The translations under genes were made by a program, and so were the position numbers. A stretch of 40,150 nt of DNA from Novosphingobium marinum. GTDB taxonomy: Bacteria; Pseudomonadota; Alphaproteobacteria; Sphingomonadales; Sphingomonadaceae. Under the pieces are notes generated by a model. That model was not told the origin of the DNA. It ran no database searches and was given only the letters and a program-made list of their open reading frames with translations. Each line of letters opens with the position of its first letter. Within the stretch, counting starts at the first letter, position 1. Below, in pieces: positions 7,334 to 17,062 of the stretch. The stretch lies in contig NZ_JACBZF010000012.1 of the NCBI RefSeq assembly GCF_013408095.1, positions 1 through 40,150 of the forward strand, given 5' to 3'.

Positions 7334-8731
7334 TCAGCTCGGCCCTTTCTCGAAATCCACGCCGAAATTGGACCAGATGCCATCTTCGCTGCGCTCAATG
7401 CCATGCTTGTCGCAGAAGCGGCTCCACAGTTCGGCAGTGAGGCGGGGTAGGGGGGCGTTTTCCTCCAAGCGCGAGCGTATGCGGAAGACTTCGGACGTTG
7501 GCGCCACATTCTCGGCGCTTGGCAGGCCCCATTCGATATACGTCAGATAAGCATCGCAAACACCAATCAGGAAGTTGGCCATGATCGCGGAATCCATATG
7601 TGGCAAGAAATGTGCGAGCATGTCGGCATCCTGACCCACGCACAGATCGCTGAGCGCCGTTCGTAGCGGATCATGCCAGTGGCGGAAATGTTCGCGCCAT
7701 TGGCCGAACCAGTCGCCAAAGCTGATCGTGCTTACCGGCTTGCCCTTGTCGCGGTGCTGGTCAAGCACTTCCGTTTCGGTCTGTGCTTCCATCTCTATAA
7801 GGGCCCGATCAAGCCGTTGGAACAGCCCAGATACGGGTACCTCTCGCAGGAGGAATGCAACCTGTCGGCGCCAGTCAAAACGCGGGATGCCGGCGATGTC
7901 GAGCAGCCGGTCCCAATCGCTCCCGTCTTGATAGCGCGCCCAGGCATCTTCGGAGAGATCGGTGATGTTCTCCTTTGCCGAGTAAAGCCGCCCGAGATTG
8001 CGGATCGACATCCTTTCGAATGCGATCATCCGGCTGAGATAATCGTCGACCGACGGATCGTTGAACGGATCCTGCCAATTATGTTCGGGCTCGACGAATT
8101 CATCGAGGGGCAGTGCACGTGGACACCGGGTGGTCAGGTCCTGATAGAAGTGACGTAGTAGATGTTCGTCGGCCGGTTCGATGCGGGGATCGGGAAGGTC
8201 GACCTCGGCCAGCCAACGCGCATCATCAGGCAGTTTGTTGACGTCGAATCGATCAGTTGCCATCGCATAAGCAACGCCATTGAGAAACAACCACAGGAAG
8301 CTAACGCCCCAGGGCCGCCGTTCCGAGATATGTTTGACGAGCCAGCGGACCTCGGCATCGCCCTGCATGCCGCGCAGTGCCTCGTTGAGCGGGTCTTCCA
8401 GCGTTTCCAACATATCGTCACGATAACCGCGATAGGTGACGGGGAAGTTCCATGCCTCTGGCGCTCTCTCCCCGTAATAGATGGCGTTTTCGTCGCAGGT
8501 CGCACGTGCCCGTGCGATTGCGGGGGCGAGCAGGGCGGCGATCGCTTCGGGCGTTTGTCGCCGCACGAGGATCGCGGCGAGCCGCGCCCAAGACAGTGGG
8601 CCGATCTCCTGATCGGCCAGCCAGTCCGACCAAATGTTCGGCTTGTCGAGCATCGCGCTGAGACTGGAAGATTTCGTGAATCTGCCCGAGCGGGCGGTGC
8701 TGTTGTGGTTTCGGGCCAAACGTGCCTCCAT
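7334..8731 (-). CDS. Large protein of unknown function, about 465 aa
   Basis: I do not recognise a family. The open frame extends to a GTG at 8884, but codons upstream of 8731 have weak third-position GC bias. ATG 8731 and ATG 8653 (MLDKPNIWSDWL) are the likely starts; none has a clear ribosome-binding site. The protein is acidic, rich in tryptophan and aromatic residues, with no signal peptide or convincing membrane span. Notable segments are WLADQEIGPLSWARLAAILVRR, WNFPVTYRGYRDDMLETLEDP, a repeated W/F-rich stretch FGDWFGQWREHFRHWHDPL, and IMANFLIGVCDAYLTYIEWGL. It follows the 24-kb defence block on the same strand after about 570 bp, so it may be a further effector or an independent gene. 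Confidence 0.6.
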   Translation of the reverse strand: MEARLARNHNSTARSGRFTKSSSLSAMLDKPNIWSDWLADQEIGPLSWARLAAILVRRQTPEAIAALLAPAIARARATCDENAIYYGERAPEAWNFPVTYRGYRDDMLETLEDPLNEALRGMQGDAEVRWLVKHISERRPWGVSFLWLFLNGVAYAMATDRFDVNKLPDDARWLAEVDLPDPRIEPADEHLLRHFYQDLTTRCPRALPLDEFVEPEHNWQDPFNDPSVDDYLSRMIAFERMSIRNLGRLYSAKENITDLSEDAWARYQDGSDWDRLLDIAGIPRFDWRRQVAFLLREVPVSGLFQRLDRALIEMEAQTETEVLDQHRDKGKPVSTISFGDWFGQWREHFRHWHDPLRTALSDLCVGQDADMLAHFLPHMDSAIMANFLIGVCDAYLTYIEWGLPSAENVAPTSEVFRIRSRLEENAPLPRLTAELWSRFCDKHGIERSEDGIWSNFGVDFEKGPS

Positions 8732-9305
8732 GAATGCGTTGGAGGCGGCCCGAAGCCGGGTGTTCGTAACCCCGCGTTGCCACAAGGCGCCGCCACCTTT
8801 AGGCGGACCCTGGACATGCGTGACGGCCACCCGGCCGAAATAACGCTTCGACCGGCGACAACAACAGAGGTTACGACGCCTCACCCGCGGGACTGACCGA
8901 CGGGCAGGAGGGGTTTAGGCGATTTTCCGTGGCGGGTGAAGTGTCATTGGGTTTTCAATCCGCCGCCAGTACGGCAGCGCTATACGCCGGTTGATTTCAT
9001 ACATCTCGCCAAACACGGGCGAGGGTTATTGTCTGCGATTACAATGACTTAGGGTGATAATAATAGTTATGTTAAATAACGCATATCTCGGCACTTATAT
9101 TGACCTGATTTCCACTGATCGAATATTGGCGCAAAGCTGCCCGGAGGCAGAGCGTTGATTTCCATATTATAGACGTCACTGCAAAAACTTTTTCTCTGCT
9201 GCTTTAACGTCATCTCGACATGACTGAGCAGTTTTATCCTGCATTTTTAGATTTATTAAAAACGCGGGATAAATCAGCGGTGACTGCCATCGTTGCCTAC
9301 TCCAT
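8732..9305. other. AT-richer intergenic region after the defence block
   Basis: About 570 bp between the 1901-aa helicase stop and the 465-aa gene. It is clearly richer in A and T than its surroundings (for example 9050-9080 with the GTTAAATAAC palindrome). It probably holds the terminator of the upstream operon and the promoter of the 465-aa gene. No RNA gene or short coding sequence could be supported. Confidence 0.5.
9233..9273 (-). terminator. Long AT-rich hairpin downstream of the defence operon
   Basis: Two 17-nt arms (9233-9249 and 9257-9273) pair at 15 of 17 positions around a 7-nt loop. The arms start TTTATCC and end GGATAAA. It lies 33 bp past the stop of the 1901-aa gene. The position suits a terminator or an mRNA-stabilising 3-prime hairpin. 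A long U-run does not follow the stem on the minus strand, so classical rho-independent action is uncertain. Confidence 0.45.
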
Positions 9306-12300
9306 TCACGCTTTCCCCACGAACCGGACGGCGGCGTAAAGGTCGTTGAATTTCCGCACCTGGTCAGACGCAAAGATCGTCGCTTCGTATTCAGGCAAAT
9401 CGATCGAGATACGGTCGCCATAGAGCTGCGATGTCGAGGTGGTACGGGATGCCTTTTCGACTTCGCCCTTGGCGGCACCATTCTCCCAGATCGTGTAGAG
9501 CAAACCTTTCTTCGTCTCATACCATTCGATGCCGTCGAGCGGCTGCAAGCGCCTGCCTTGTGGTTCGTCGGGTTCATCAACTGGCCCAGACAGCTTTCCC
9601 TCCGGGATCACGATCGCCGCCGCGTTCGACGCATTCTCCGAATGTGCTGTGTCGCTGCTCACCGACGGGATGATTTCATCGGTTCGCTCGATCGTGGCGG
9701 CTGAACGCAGTTTTTCAAGCCAGGCCAGCAGCTTGCCCATTTCACGTTCGGGATCCTGGTACCAGTCGACGGACCAGATACGGTAAATCTTCCAGTAGAG
9801 CCCCTCGAGAACCTGCTGTCGGATGCGATCGCGGTCGCGGACGGTGAAACCCGTGTGATAGGGTGCGCCATCGCATTCGATGCCCGCCAGGAAGACATCT
9901 CCGCAATCGGGATGTCGGACGCCGATGTCGATGCGAAAGCGGTTTACGCCCACCTGTGGCACGCACTCGAAACCTTCGAGGCGTAGCCGCTCTGCCACGA
10001 CCCATTCGAAGTCGTTCTCAGCCTCCCCCACAGTCAATTCGTCCACTGTCGGATGCTGGTTGAGATAGGTCAGATAGGCGTTGAAGGCGCGGATTCCCCG
10101 GCTTGACGTCGGAGTAACTTTCACGTCGCCGGGCCGGAGCGAGGTGAAAACCCTGATCGACATTTTCGCGCGCGTGACCAAGACGTTGAGGCGGCGCCAC
10201 CCGACCTCCTGGTTCATCAGGCCGAAGCGCTGGAGAACATTGCCGTCCTTGTCGGGGCCATAGACGGTAGAAACCAGAATTATATCGCGCTCGTCACCCT
10301 GCACATTTTCCAGATTCTTGATGAAGAACTCGTCGACCGTATCGGCAAAATGTTCGACATAGCGGTCGATCACCGGGTGTTCGAGGCGCAGCCGATCGAA
10401 CTCGACCGCCAGCAATTCCGCCTGCTGGGCATTCATCGCCGCGATGCCCAGCGAATATTGCGGATAATTGCTCATCAGATGCAGCGCCTCTTCCAGAACG
10501 GCCTCGGCCTCCTTCTGGTTGATCGATGAGGCGTAGAAGGTGCCCGGCTTGCGATCCGGGACATAGATTACCTTCGCGCCGAGCAGCTCGTCACTGTCAC
10601 CCGACGGGCTGGGAAAGACGACCAAATCATCGTCATAGAATTCGTGGTTGGAGAATTTGATCAGGCTCTCGTGGCGCGAACGGTAATGCCATTTGAGCCT
10701 GCGTTTGCGCCGGAACCGCTGATTGGCGACGTCGAGAATGGATTCCGCATCGGCGTCGACCCCGACGCTGTCATCAGCATCTTCTTCCGGCGTTTTGGAT
10801 CCGAAGTGATTGCTGGGCGGCAGCTGGTTGGCATCGCCCACCACGACAAATTGCTTTGCTCGCATGATCGAGCTGACCGCAAATTCCGGTCGCATCTGCG
10901 AAGCTTCGTCGACCACCAGCAAGTTGAAATCGACCGCACCGGGCTGGATATATTGTGCAGCGCTGGCGGGCGACATCATCCAGACCGGTTTCAGCGTCTG
11001 CAATGCAGCGCCGGCGCGATGGATGACGTCGCGCATTGGGGTTCGCGGTCGCTTGAGGCCCAGCTCATTGTTCAGCAATGCCATATCGGTAAAGTCGCCG
11101 CGGCGGCCATGCCCGATGCCCCGTTCCGGCTGATCGTCAAGACGGTCTGCCAGTATCGCCATGGCTTCGAGTTCGTGGAGTTCTTTGTCGATCCGGGCAA
11201 ACTGTTTTCTTGCTTCAGCAAGGTTCAACCCACCCATCCGCTGGAGCATCGCACCATCGGCATGGAGATGGTGTTTCAGAAGCGCGGAAACTACGCGCAA
11301 TTCATAGGCATCGGCCAGGGACGCCGGATTCAGTTCTCCCTCCATCGCCGCATGGCACAGGCCGTTCAGCCCCCTCTCGTCGAGATCGGCCTTGTCACTC
11401 AGCAGCTTGGCGGCCTCCCGCGCGCCATCCTTATCTGCCGCCAACTCTTCGAGCCTTTCACGAATGCACCGCCACAGGGGCAACGCCTCGTGCGCTTCGC
11501 CATTATCGAGATTACGCGCATCAATTCCGCTGGAATCGAACAGAAGGGTTCTGGCGGCTTCCCATCGTCTCGCATTTGCCATGAAGGTCTTGCCGATCTC
11601 GGCAATTTCACCGGACAGCGCGACCGGCTGCTCGCTCTGCGTCAGGGCAGGAATGATAGCGAGCGGGTCAGACCTGGCCTGCAACTGACCAACCTGCTCC
11701 AGCGCCCTGCCCAACCCGTCTAGCGGTGCGGAAATATCTTCGATCCAGTCCAGCACTTCACTGCGGGAAAGCTGCTCGAACTGTTCGCGGCAGGCATCAA
11801 AAGTCTCGATCCGGGCAGTCAGGCTGTCGCCCTCACGGATGATGTGCCCGGTATCGTGTGCCCCAAGCGCTTGTAGCAATTCTGTGATCCGCTTCAGCGT
11901 ATCTCTGCGTCTTTCGATCGCAGCTGTTGCAGCGAGGAAATTAGCCGTCGGCTCAACGACGCCGGCTAATTCTTCCACCACCGGGGTAAACCGGGCGGCC
12001 AGTCGACCGGCCTTGTCGCGACCATCACTATCGAGGCCAAGCCATTGATCGAGTGCGGTATCGAGTTGCGCCTCTCCCAGATCGAATCTTGCTTTCCTGA
12101 GCGCGAGCCGTGCTTCCTCCAGTGTTGCGAAGTCGGAATCGTGCCCCTTCCAAAGCATCGGTGGGAACAGAGACCGGACCGAACTGCCATCCTGAAACTG
12201 ATTGACGGACTGCCGGAATTGGGCGGCTTCGCGCAAGGTTTCCACATTCCGCAGCCGCTCTGCGGAATCGCGCAACAGGCGTGCGCTGCGCCGTTTTGCC

Positions 12301-15011
12301 CGTTTGTATTCCCCTCCAAACATGCGCGCAAAAATCCCGCTGTTCTCAAGCGTATCGGCCAGTTCCTGTAGTTCGGCAGGCTCTGCCTGAAGGGTTTCTT
12401 CATGCACGATCTGAGTAAGGTTCTCCTGCGCCTGTACAATGCCTGCGGCTTTTTCGCTCTGCTCCGAAATGGCCAGTTCGCTCAACGGGTCGAGCAAACT
12501 ACGATCCATAAATGCGCGGGCAGATGCCGGATGGTTAGCCAGGCGCATGCACACCTGCCCCAGAACTGAAACAGCCGAAAGTGGCAGATCATCAGGTAGC
12601 CGAAGCAGGGACGCCAAAGAGTCCGCCGCCTCGCGGCCACCTCGCGCTTCGCTGGCAAGCCTGTTTGCGGCAGTGGATTGAGCCCTGGCCTGGCTGACGG
12701 TTTCAGGCGGATTATCGAGCAGCGCCATTTGCTCGCCCAGTTGAACGACGGTCGGGCGATCGCAATTCTGCGGGTTGGAGATATCCTCGGCAAGCTTGTC
12801 GTACAATCGCCGCCAGCGGACCTGGAGCCCCATTGCGCTGCGTGCATTGTCAGAAACACGAAGCGCCGCGATGGCTTCCAGCTCTGTCACATCGAGGAAG
12901 GATTGGAACGTTTCGATCTGATCGACCAGCGGTTTCAGCTCTGCCGATGGGGCCGGGATGTCGAACGGCCCGGCATCCTGAAAGGCTTGCAGATCGCTCA
13001 GTAGAGCTAGAGCCGCCTCTCCGGCCTGCTTGGAAAGTCGCAGAGGCTCTGCCTGATCGAATACGGGCAGTGAAGCAGCCGATAGCCAGAGCGTACGCGG
13101 ACGACCGTCCAGCGATTGCAGCGCTTGCCCGAAGATGTCGAGCTTGCCGCGCATCTGTTCGAGCTCGACCGCGCTGATTGCGGTCGGTGCCGGACAGGCA
13201 ATATAGTCGGTAAGCTGCTCCTGCAGTGGCGCTGGCACATTCTTGCCAAGATGGATCTGGCACCAGAACAGATCATAGACCGTGCGGTCCAGTTGGCCTG
13301 GCCTGTCCTGCAATCTGGCCAGGTAGAGACGCAGCTGTTCGCGTCGCTCCTTGAGTCGGCCGCGCTGCAGTTTAAGGTGGCTCGCGTCGTGCCGGGCCAC
13401 GCTGGCGAGGCGTTCGCGCAAGCCATCATAGACCTGTGTGCGATTGGCATTCTCGCCATGCAGTTCCAGCACAAGTGGCCCCAGACCGGCTTCGCGCAAA
13501 CGGTTGGCGACGACCTGGAGTGCCGCCTGCTTCTCCGCCACGAACAGCACTTTCTTGCCCTCCGCTATGGCGTCGGCGATGATGTTGGTGATGGTCTGCG
13601 ACTTGCCAGTTCCCGGCGGTCCTTCGATCGCCAGATCGGCACCTTCTGCCACTTCGATCAGGGCCGAATGCTGCGAAGCGTCGGCAGGGCTGACGAGAGC
13701 CGGTGCGCGCTCGGCCCAATCCGGCTCGTCGATATCATAGGGGTCTGACGGGGATGGTTCGCCATGCATGGGCGCGGCGCCCATCAGGGCGGGCAGCAGG
13801 CGATGCTTGCCGAACGCATCGTCCGTCCAGTTTTCCGGGTCGAGATCCTTCCAGAGGATCATTTGCGGAAAGGGCAGAACCGAGAGCGTCACAAAATTAC
13901 GCAGTTCGAGGTTACGCCCTTCGTCAAGCACAGCTAGCAGGCGGACGAAATAGGATTCCGGCGTTTCCTGTTCGCGCAACTCCGGAGCCTTTAACCCCCA
14001 GTGTTCACGCATCTTCTCGATCAGTGCAATATTGACCTGCAGCCCTTCATCATGCGGGCGCAACGTATATTCATATCGCGACCGTTTGACCTCGCGGTGC
14101 AATTCTACAGCCTGCAGCAATACCGGCGCATGGTTGGTCGTGCTGCTCTTGTCGTCCTGCCATTCGACAAATCCGCAGGCGAGGTAGAGGGTATGAATGC
14201 CGGTTTCCCGGTAGTGCGAACGGTATTTGTCCCAGATCGCCTTGAGGCGCTTCTGCAATTCCTTTTCTGTCAGCAGCACCCGCAACTGATCGTCTTCGTG
14301 ATGGGCCTCGACATCTTCATCGCTCCAGTCGAGATCGAAGGACGGATTGACCCCGTTTGCCCTCGCCAACGCCTTGATATCCAGCGATTTGCCATAGTCC
14401 AGACGAGGCAGGCCAAGCTGCTCGCGAATACGCATCCTGAGGCTGCGTTCGGCGGCCTGCAATGCGTCAGCGTCGTCCTCGTGATCGCCGAGCTTGTCTG
14501 TCGCAGCGAGGAATTCCTCATCGATCAGCCGCCCGCGCTCGTAAGCGATACGGAATTCGTCAGTCAGTTCGTCTTTTGGCGTTTCGTCGGCATCGGGAAG
14601 TGGTTCGAACTGCATGCCGCTCTTGTGCAGCGCCTCGAAAATCAGATCGGGCCGCTCATCGACAATACGCAGTATGCTGGCGGATCTGCCGCCGTGGCGG
14701 AAATTGATGAGCGGGCTCTTGCGCGAAAGATCGATCAGCTTGGCGCGAAGTTTCGCCACTGCCTCTTGCGTGTCATCGATGATCTGGGGGGCAATCTTGT
14801 CCTTGGTCCCACTCATCGGGTTGGATGCTCCGGATTGCTTGTCGAATGCGCTGAGCCAGGAGATGACCCGCTCGCGAAGTTGAATTGCTCGGGTAGTTGA
14901 ACGATGAACCAGCTCCTGATGCAGCAATAGCAATTCGGCCTTGTTAAGCCGATTACGTTCCGCCGCTTCTTCAAGCTCGGCAATCGAGCGATCCATCAGA
15001 GGCCGGGTCAT
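9306..15011 (-). CDS. DUF4011-helicase-Vsr defence protein (Hhe-like), 1901 aa
   Basis: A very large single-chain helicase-nuclease. After an N-terminal helical lead, a DUF4011 domain (about 80-400) opens with LRAKLIDLSRKSPLINFRH. An SF1 helicase follows, with Walker A GPPGTGKS at 464-471, then a long coiled and helical insertion, VVDEASQMRPE (motif II) and the AAA_12-type C-terminal core (VVVGDANQLPPS, LKWHYRSRHESL, NVQGDERDIILVS). Residues 1672-1769 form a Vsr/MTES_1575-like endonuclease: FRIDIGVRHP, GIECDGAPYH, DRDRIRQQVLE, IWSVDWYQD. The last 82 residues (1820-1901) form a separate, unassigned domain. This architecture matches the single-protein anti-phage system named Hhe. The start overlaps the stop of the UvrD-like gene by ATGA (15008-15011), so it is translationally coupled and last in the operon. 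Confidence 0.88.
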   Translation of the reverse strand: MTRPLMDRSIAELEEAAERNRLNKAELLLLHQELVHRSTTRAIQLRERVISWLSAFDKQSGASNPMSGTKDKIAPQIIDDTQEAVAKLRAKLIDLSRKSPLINFRHGGRSASILRIVDERPDLIFEALHKSGMQFEPLPDADETPKDELTDEFRIAYERGRLIDEEFLAATDKLGDHEDDADALQAAERSLRMRIREQLGLPRLDYGKSLDIKALARANGVNPSFDLDWSDEDVEAHHEDDQLRVLLTEKELQKRLKAIWDKYRSHYRETGIHTLYLACGFVEWQDDKSSTTNHAPVLLQAVELHREVKRSRYEYTLRPHDEGLQVNIALIEKMREHWGLKAPELREQETPESYFVRLLAVLDEGRNLELRNFVTLSVLPFPQMILWKDLDPENWTDDAFGKHRLLPALMGAAPMHGEPSPSDPYDIDEPDWAERAPALVSPADASQHSALIEVAEGADLAIEGPPGTGKSQTITNIIADAIAEGKKVLFVAEKQAALQVVANRLREAGLGPLVLELHGENANRTQVYDGLRERLASVARHDASHLKLQRGRLKERREQLRLYLARLQDRPGQLDRTVYDLFWCQIHLGKNVPAPLQEQLTDYIACPAPTAISAVELEQMRGKLDIFGQALQSLDGRPRTLWLSAASLPVFDQAEPLRLSKQAGEAALALLSDLQAFQDAGPFDIPAPSAELKPLVDQIETFQSFLDVTELEAIAALRVSDNARSAMGLQVRWRRLYDKLAEDISNPQNCDRPTVVQLGEQMALLDNPPETVSQARAQSTAANRLASEARGGREAADSLASLLRLPDDLPLSAVSVLGQVCMRLANHPASARAFMDRSLLDPLSELAISEQSEKAAGIVQAQENLTQIVHEETLQAEPAELQELADTLENSGIFARMFGGEYKRAKRRSARLLRDSAERLRNVETLREAAQFRQSVNQFQDGSSVRSLFPPMLWKGHDSDFATLEEARLALRKARFDLGEAQLDTALDQWLGLDSDGRDKAGRLAARFTPVVEELAGVVEPTANFLAATAAIERRRDTLKRITELLQALGAHDTGHIIREGDSLTARIETFDACREQFEQLSRSEVLDWIEDISAPLDGLGRALEQVGQLQARSDPLAIIPALTQSEQPVALSGEIAEIGKTFMANARRWEAARTLLFDSSGIDARNLDNGEAHEALPLWRCIRERLEELAADKDGAREAAKLLSDKADLDERGLNGLCHAAMEGELNPASLADAYELRVVSALLKHHLHADGAMLQRMGGLNLAEARKQFARIDKELHELEAMAILADRLDDQPERGIGHGRRGDFTDMALLNNELGLKRPRTPMRDVIHRAGAALQTLKPVWMMSPASAAQYIQPGAVDFNLLVVDEASQMRPEFAVSSIMRAKQFVVVGDANQLPPSNHFGSKTPEEDADDSVGVDADAESILDVANQRFRRKRRLKWHYRSRHESLIKFSNHEFYDDDLVVFPSPSGDSDELLGAKVIYVPDRKPGTFYASSINQKEAEAVLEEALHLMSNYPQYSLGIAAMNAQQAELLAVEFDRLRLEHPVIDRYVEHFADTVDEFFIKNLENVQGDERDIILVSTVYGPDKDGNVLQRFGLMNQEVGWRRLNVLVTRAKMSIRVFTSLRPGDVKVTPTSSRGIRAFNAYLTYLNQHPTVDELTVGEAENDFEWVVAERLRLEGFECVPQVGVNRFRIDIGVRHPDCGDVFLAGIECDGAPYHTGFTVRDRDRIRQQVLEGLYWKIYRIWSVDWYQDPEREMGKLLAWLEKLRSAATIERTDEIIPSVSSDTAHSENASNAAAIVIPEGKLSGPVDEPDEPQGRRLQPLDGIEWYETKKGLLYTIWENGAAKGEVEKASRTTSTSQLYGDRISIDLPEYEATIFASDQVRKFNDLYAAVRFVGKA

Positions 15012-17062
15012 GCGGTGCCACCTGCGCGCAAATCGTCGAGAAATTCGCTGCCCGGTTCAATGCCGGTGACCAGCAGACGATCACGCGCACGGGTGCAGGC
15101 GACGTAGAGCAGGTGCCGCTCTGTCTCGAATGCGGTTTCCAGTTCCGCGATGTCACCGATGGCTGCCAGGCGCACCGGGTCGGGCAAGACATCCTCATCG
15201 CAAGCCATCACGGCAACGGCGCGGAATTCCAGTCCCTTGGCATCATGCATGGTGGCAATGCGGATGCCATCACCGGCACTGGCAGCCTCAATAGCATCGC
15301 GGGCGCGGCCGAATTGCCCTTCGCTACGGACGAGAAGGCCGATCTCGCCGCTGGCGATCCACTCGCTCGCGCATTCTTTCAGCCATGCGGCGACGCAAGA
15401 AATTTCGGCCTTCTCGTTACCGAGCAGGCGGATATCGGGCGCCGGACCATCGAATACCGAAACCGTGCCGCGCCGCCCCTCTTCCACGCCGTCCATATCG
15501 GTGATCGAGGGGGGCAGCAGCCGATCTGCCATCGCCCTGATCTGGTGCGAGGTACGATAATTCACTTTCAGCGTGTGGCTGCGCCCGCGAATGTCGAGGC
15601 CCAGCTTCGCCCAGCTGAACGGTAGGCGGAAGATGCGCTGGCCGATGTCTCCGGCCAAGAATAGGGCGTCGGCCCTCCCCCCGGCGGCTTCGGCGAGGAA
15701 TCGCACCTGTGCGATGGTCAGATCCTGCGCCTCGTCCACCACGACGTGGTCGAACGGCAGCGCACCGCCGTCACGCAACCACTCTGTCAAACGGCCATAA
15801 ATCATCGCCCATGTCACCAGCCCACGCTGCGCCAGGCGCTGGCGGACATCGTCGAACACCGCCCAGGCCGCCTCTCGCTGGCGCGGGCCAAGCCGGGTGC
15901 GGCGGCCAATGCGCGGTATCGTGGCATAGCTTTCCGCATCGGTGACGCCCCAGGCATCGACCAGCTCGGTCCATTCCTCCAGCAGAAATTGCGGGGTCAA
16001 CTCGCCGCCCAGTCCTGCCGCCGTAGCCTCGGCGATCATGGCGCGGATCTGGCTAGGGGTGGCGCGCGTAGGTGACCCGAATTGCGCGGTATAGAGTTCC
16101 TCCGCAGCCTGATCGAGGGTGCGGACGGTGGTGCGTTCGCTCAGACCGCCCTGCCCTTGCGTCAACAGGCCCAGTTTCCCGGCAAGAGATCGGGCCAGTT
16201 CTTCGGAAAAGGTCGTCAGCAAGATGCGGGCCGATTCATCGTCCCGCGCCAGATGCACAGCCCGGTGTAGGGCGACGATGGTCTTTCCGGTCCCCGCCGA
16301 TCCGGTAACCCGCGTCGGGCCGGTAACCTCGCGACCAACCAGCTCGCGCTGCACGGGATGCAGGAACACCGCCCATTTCTCGAACGGCGCGTCGAGCGCG
16401 GCCTGCAATTCTTCAATATTGTCGAGCACACGAAACCGACGCTGGGCGTCGGGATGCGTGAAGGGATCATCGCCCGGCTGTGCAGGCTTGGCTATATGAT
16501 CCTCCAGCCTGCCGCCTGTGGCGAAATCATAGAGCGCTTCAGCCGCTTCTGCCGGCAGCCGTTCGAAGAGCGTGTCGAGTTCGCTTTCTCCCATCGCCCG
16601 GACCGGATCGAGCCAGTCCCGCGGCACACCTACATCGAGCATCTGGTCGTCCGACAATGCCCAGAAGGGCTGGGCTTCCTTCTTTTGAGGCTGACTGGCC
16701 CCCTCGGTGTAAACGAGAGGGTCTGCCACTTCCTCACGCTCCACCACTTCGACGATCTGCATCGCCCCGGTGCGCTCGTGGGGAATGAACTTGCGCCGCT
16801 CGGCCCAGCGATAGGCATCATCATGGTGGCCGACATAGGCGAGCAGTGAATCGTCGCCGTCACGCCGCAGGATGATACGGATGTCCTGCGACACGCGCGC
16901 GGACCAGATGTGCTTGTCCGCAGTGTTCAGCCGCTCCAGGCTAAGACCCGCCCCCTTCGGATCGAGGAAAAGCGCCATGGCCGTGAGATTGGCCTGCTTC
17001 TGCTCGTTATGCGTAAGCTTGCCCAGAGAATCTGTGTATGTCGAGGAAAGCTGGAGGGTCAC
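15008..17062 (-). CDS. UvrD/Rep-like SF1 helicase with RelE-like N-terminal domain
   Basis: A 684-aa protein. Residues 1-95 resemble a RelE/HigB-type fold: TDSLGKLTHNEQKQANLTAMALF, then IWSARVSQDIRIILRR and LLAYVGHHDDAYRWAERR, the typical toxin strand pattern with the YVGHHDxAY ending. A linker follows, then the SF1A helicase core: Walker A GSAGTGKT (254-261), VVVDEAQD (motif II), LKVNYRTSHQIR (motif IV), TMHDAKGLEFRAVAVM (motif V) and LLYVACTRARDRLLV (motif VI). It presumably translocates 3-prime to 5-prime on DNA. GTG start 17062 overlaps the 69-aa gene stop (GTGA), and its own stop overlaps the 1901-aa gene start. RelE-like segments also occur at the front of other UvrD-type helicases, so whether this one has RNase activity is open. 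Confidence 0.87.
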   Translation of the reverse strand: MTLQLSSTYTDSLGKLTHNEQKQANLTAMALFLDPKGAGLSLERLNTADKHIWSARVSQDIRIILRRDGDDSLLAYVGHHDDAYRWAERRKFIPHERTGAMQIVEVVEREEVADPLVYTEGASQPQKKEAQPFWALSDDQMLDVGVPRDWLDPVRAMGESELDTLFERLPAEAAEALYDFATGGRLEDHIAKPAQPGDDPFTHPDAQRRFRVLDNIEELQAALDAPFEKWAVFLHPVQRELVGREVTGPTRVTGSAGTGKTIVALHRAVHLARDDESARILLTTFSEELARSLAGKLGLLTQGQGGLSERTTVRTLDQAAEELYTAQFGSPTRATPSQIRAMIAEATAAGLGGELTPQFLLEEWTELVDAWGVTDAESYATIPRIGRRTRLGPRQREAAWAVFDDVRQRLAQRGLVTWAMIYGRLTEWLRDGGALPFDHVVVDEAQDLTIAQVRFLAEAAGGRADALFLAGDIGQRIFRLPFSWAKLGLDIRGRSHTLKVNYRTSHQIRAMADRLLPPSITDMDGVEEGRRGTVSVFDGPAPDIRLLGNEKAEISCVAAWLKECASEWIASGEIGLLVRSEGQFGRARDAIEAASAGDGIRIATMHDAKGLEFRAVAVMACDEDVLPDPVRLAAIGDIAELETAFETERHLLYVACTRARDRLLVTGIEPGSEFLDDLRAGGTA

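Noticed and set aside
6992..8731. Ribbon-helix-helix gene and 465-aa gene as a toxin-antitoxin pair
   Set aside because: They are convergent rather than co-transcribed and the second protein has no toxin fold or size.
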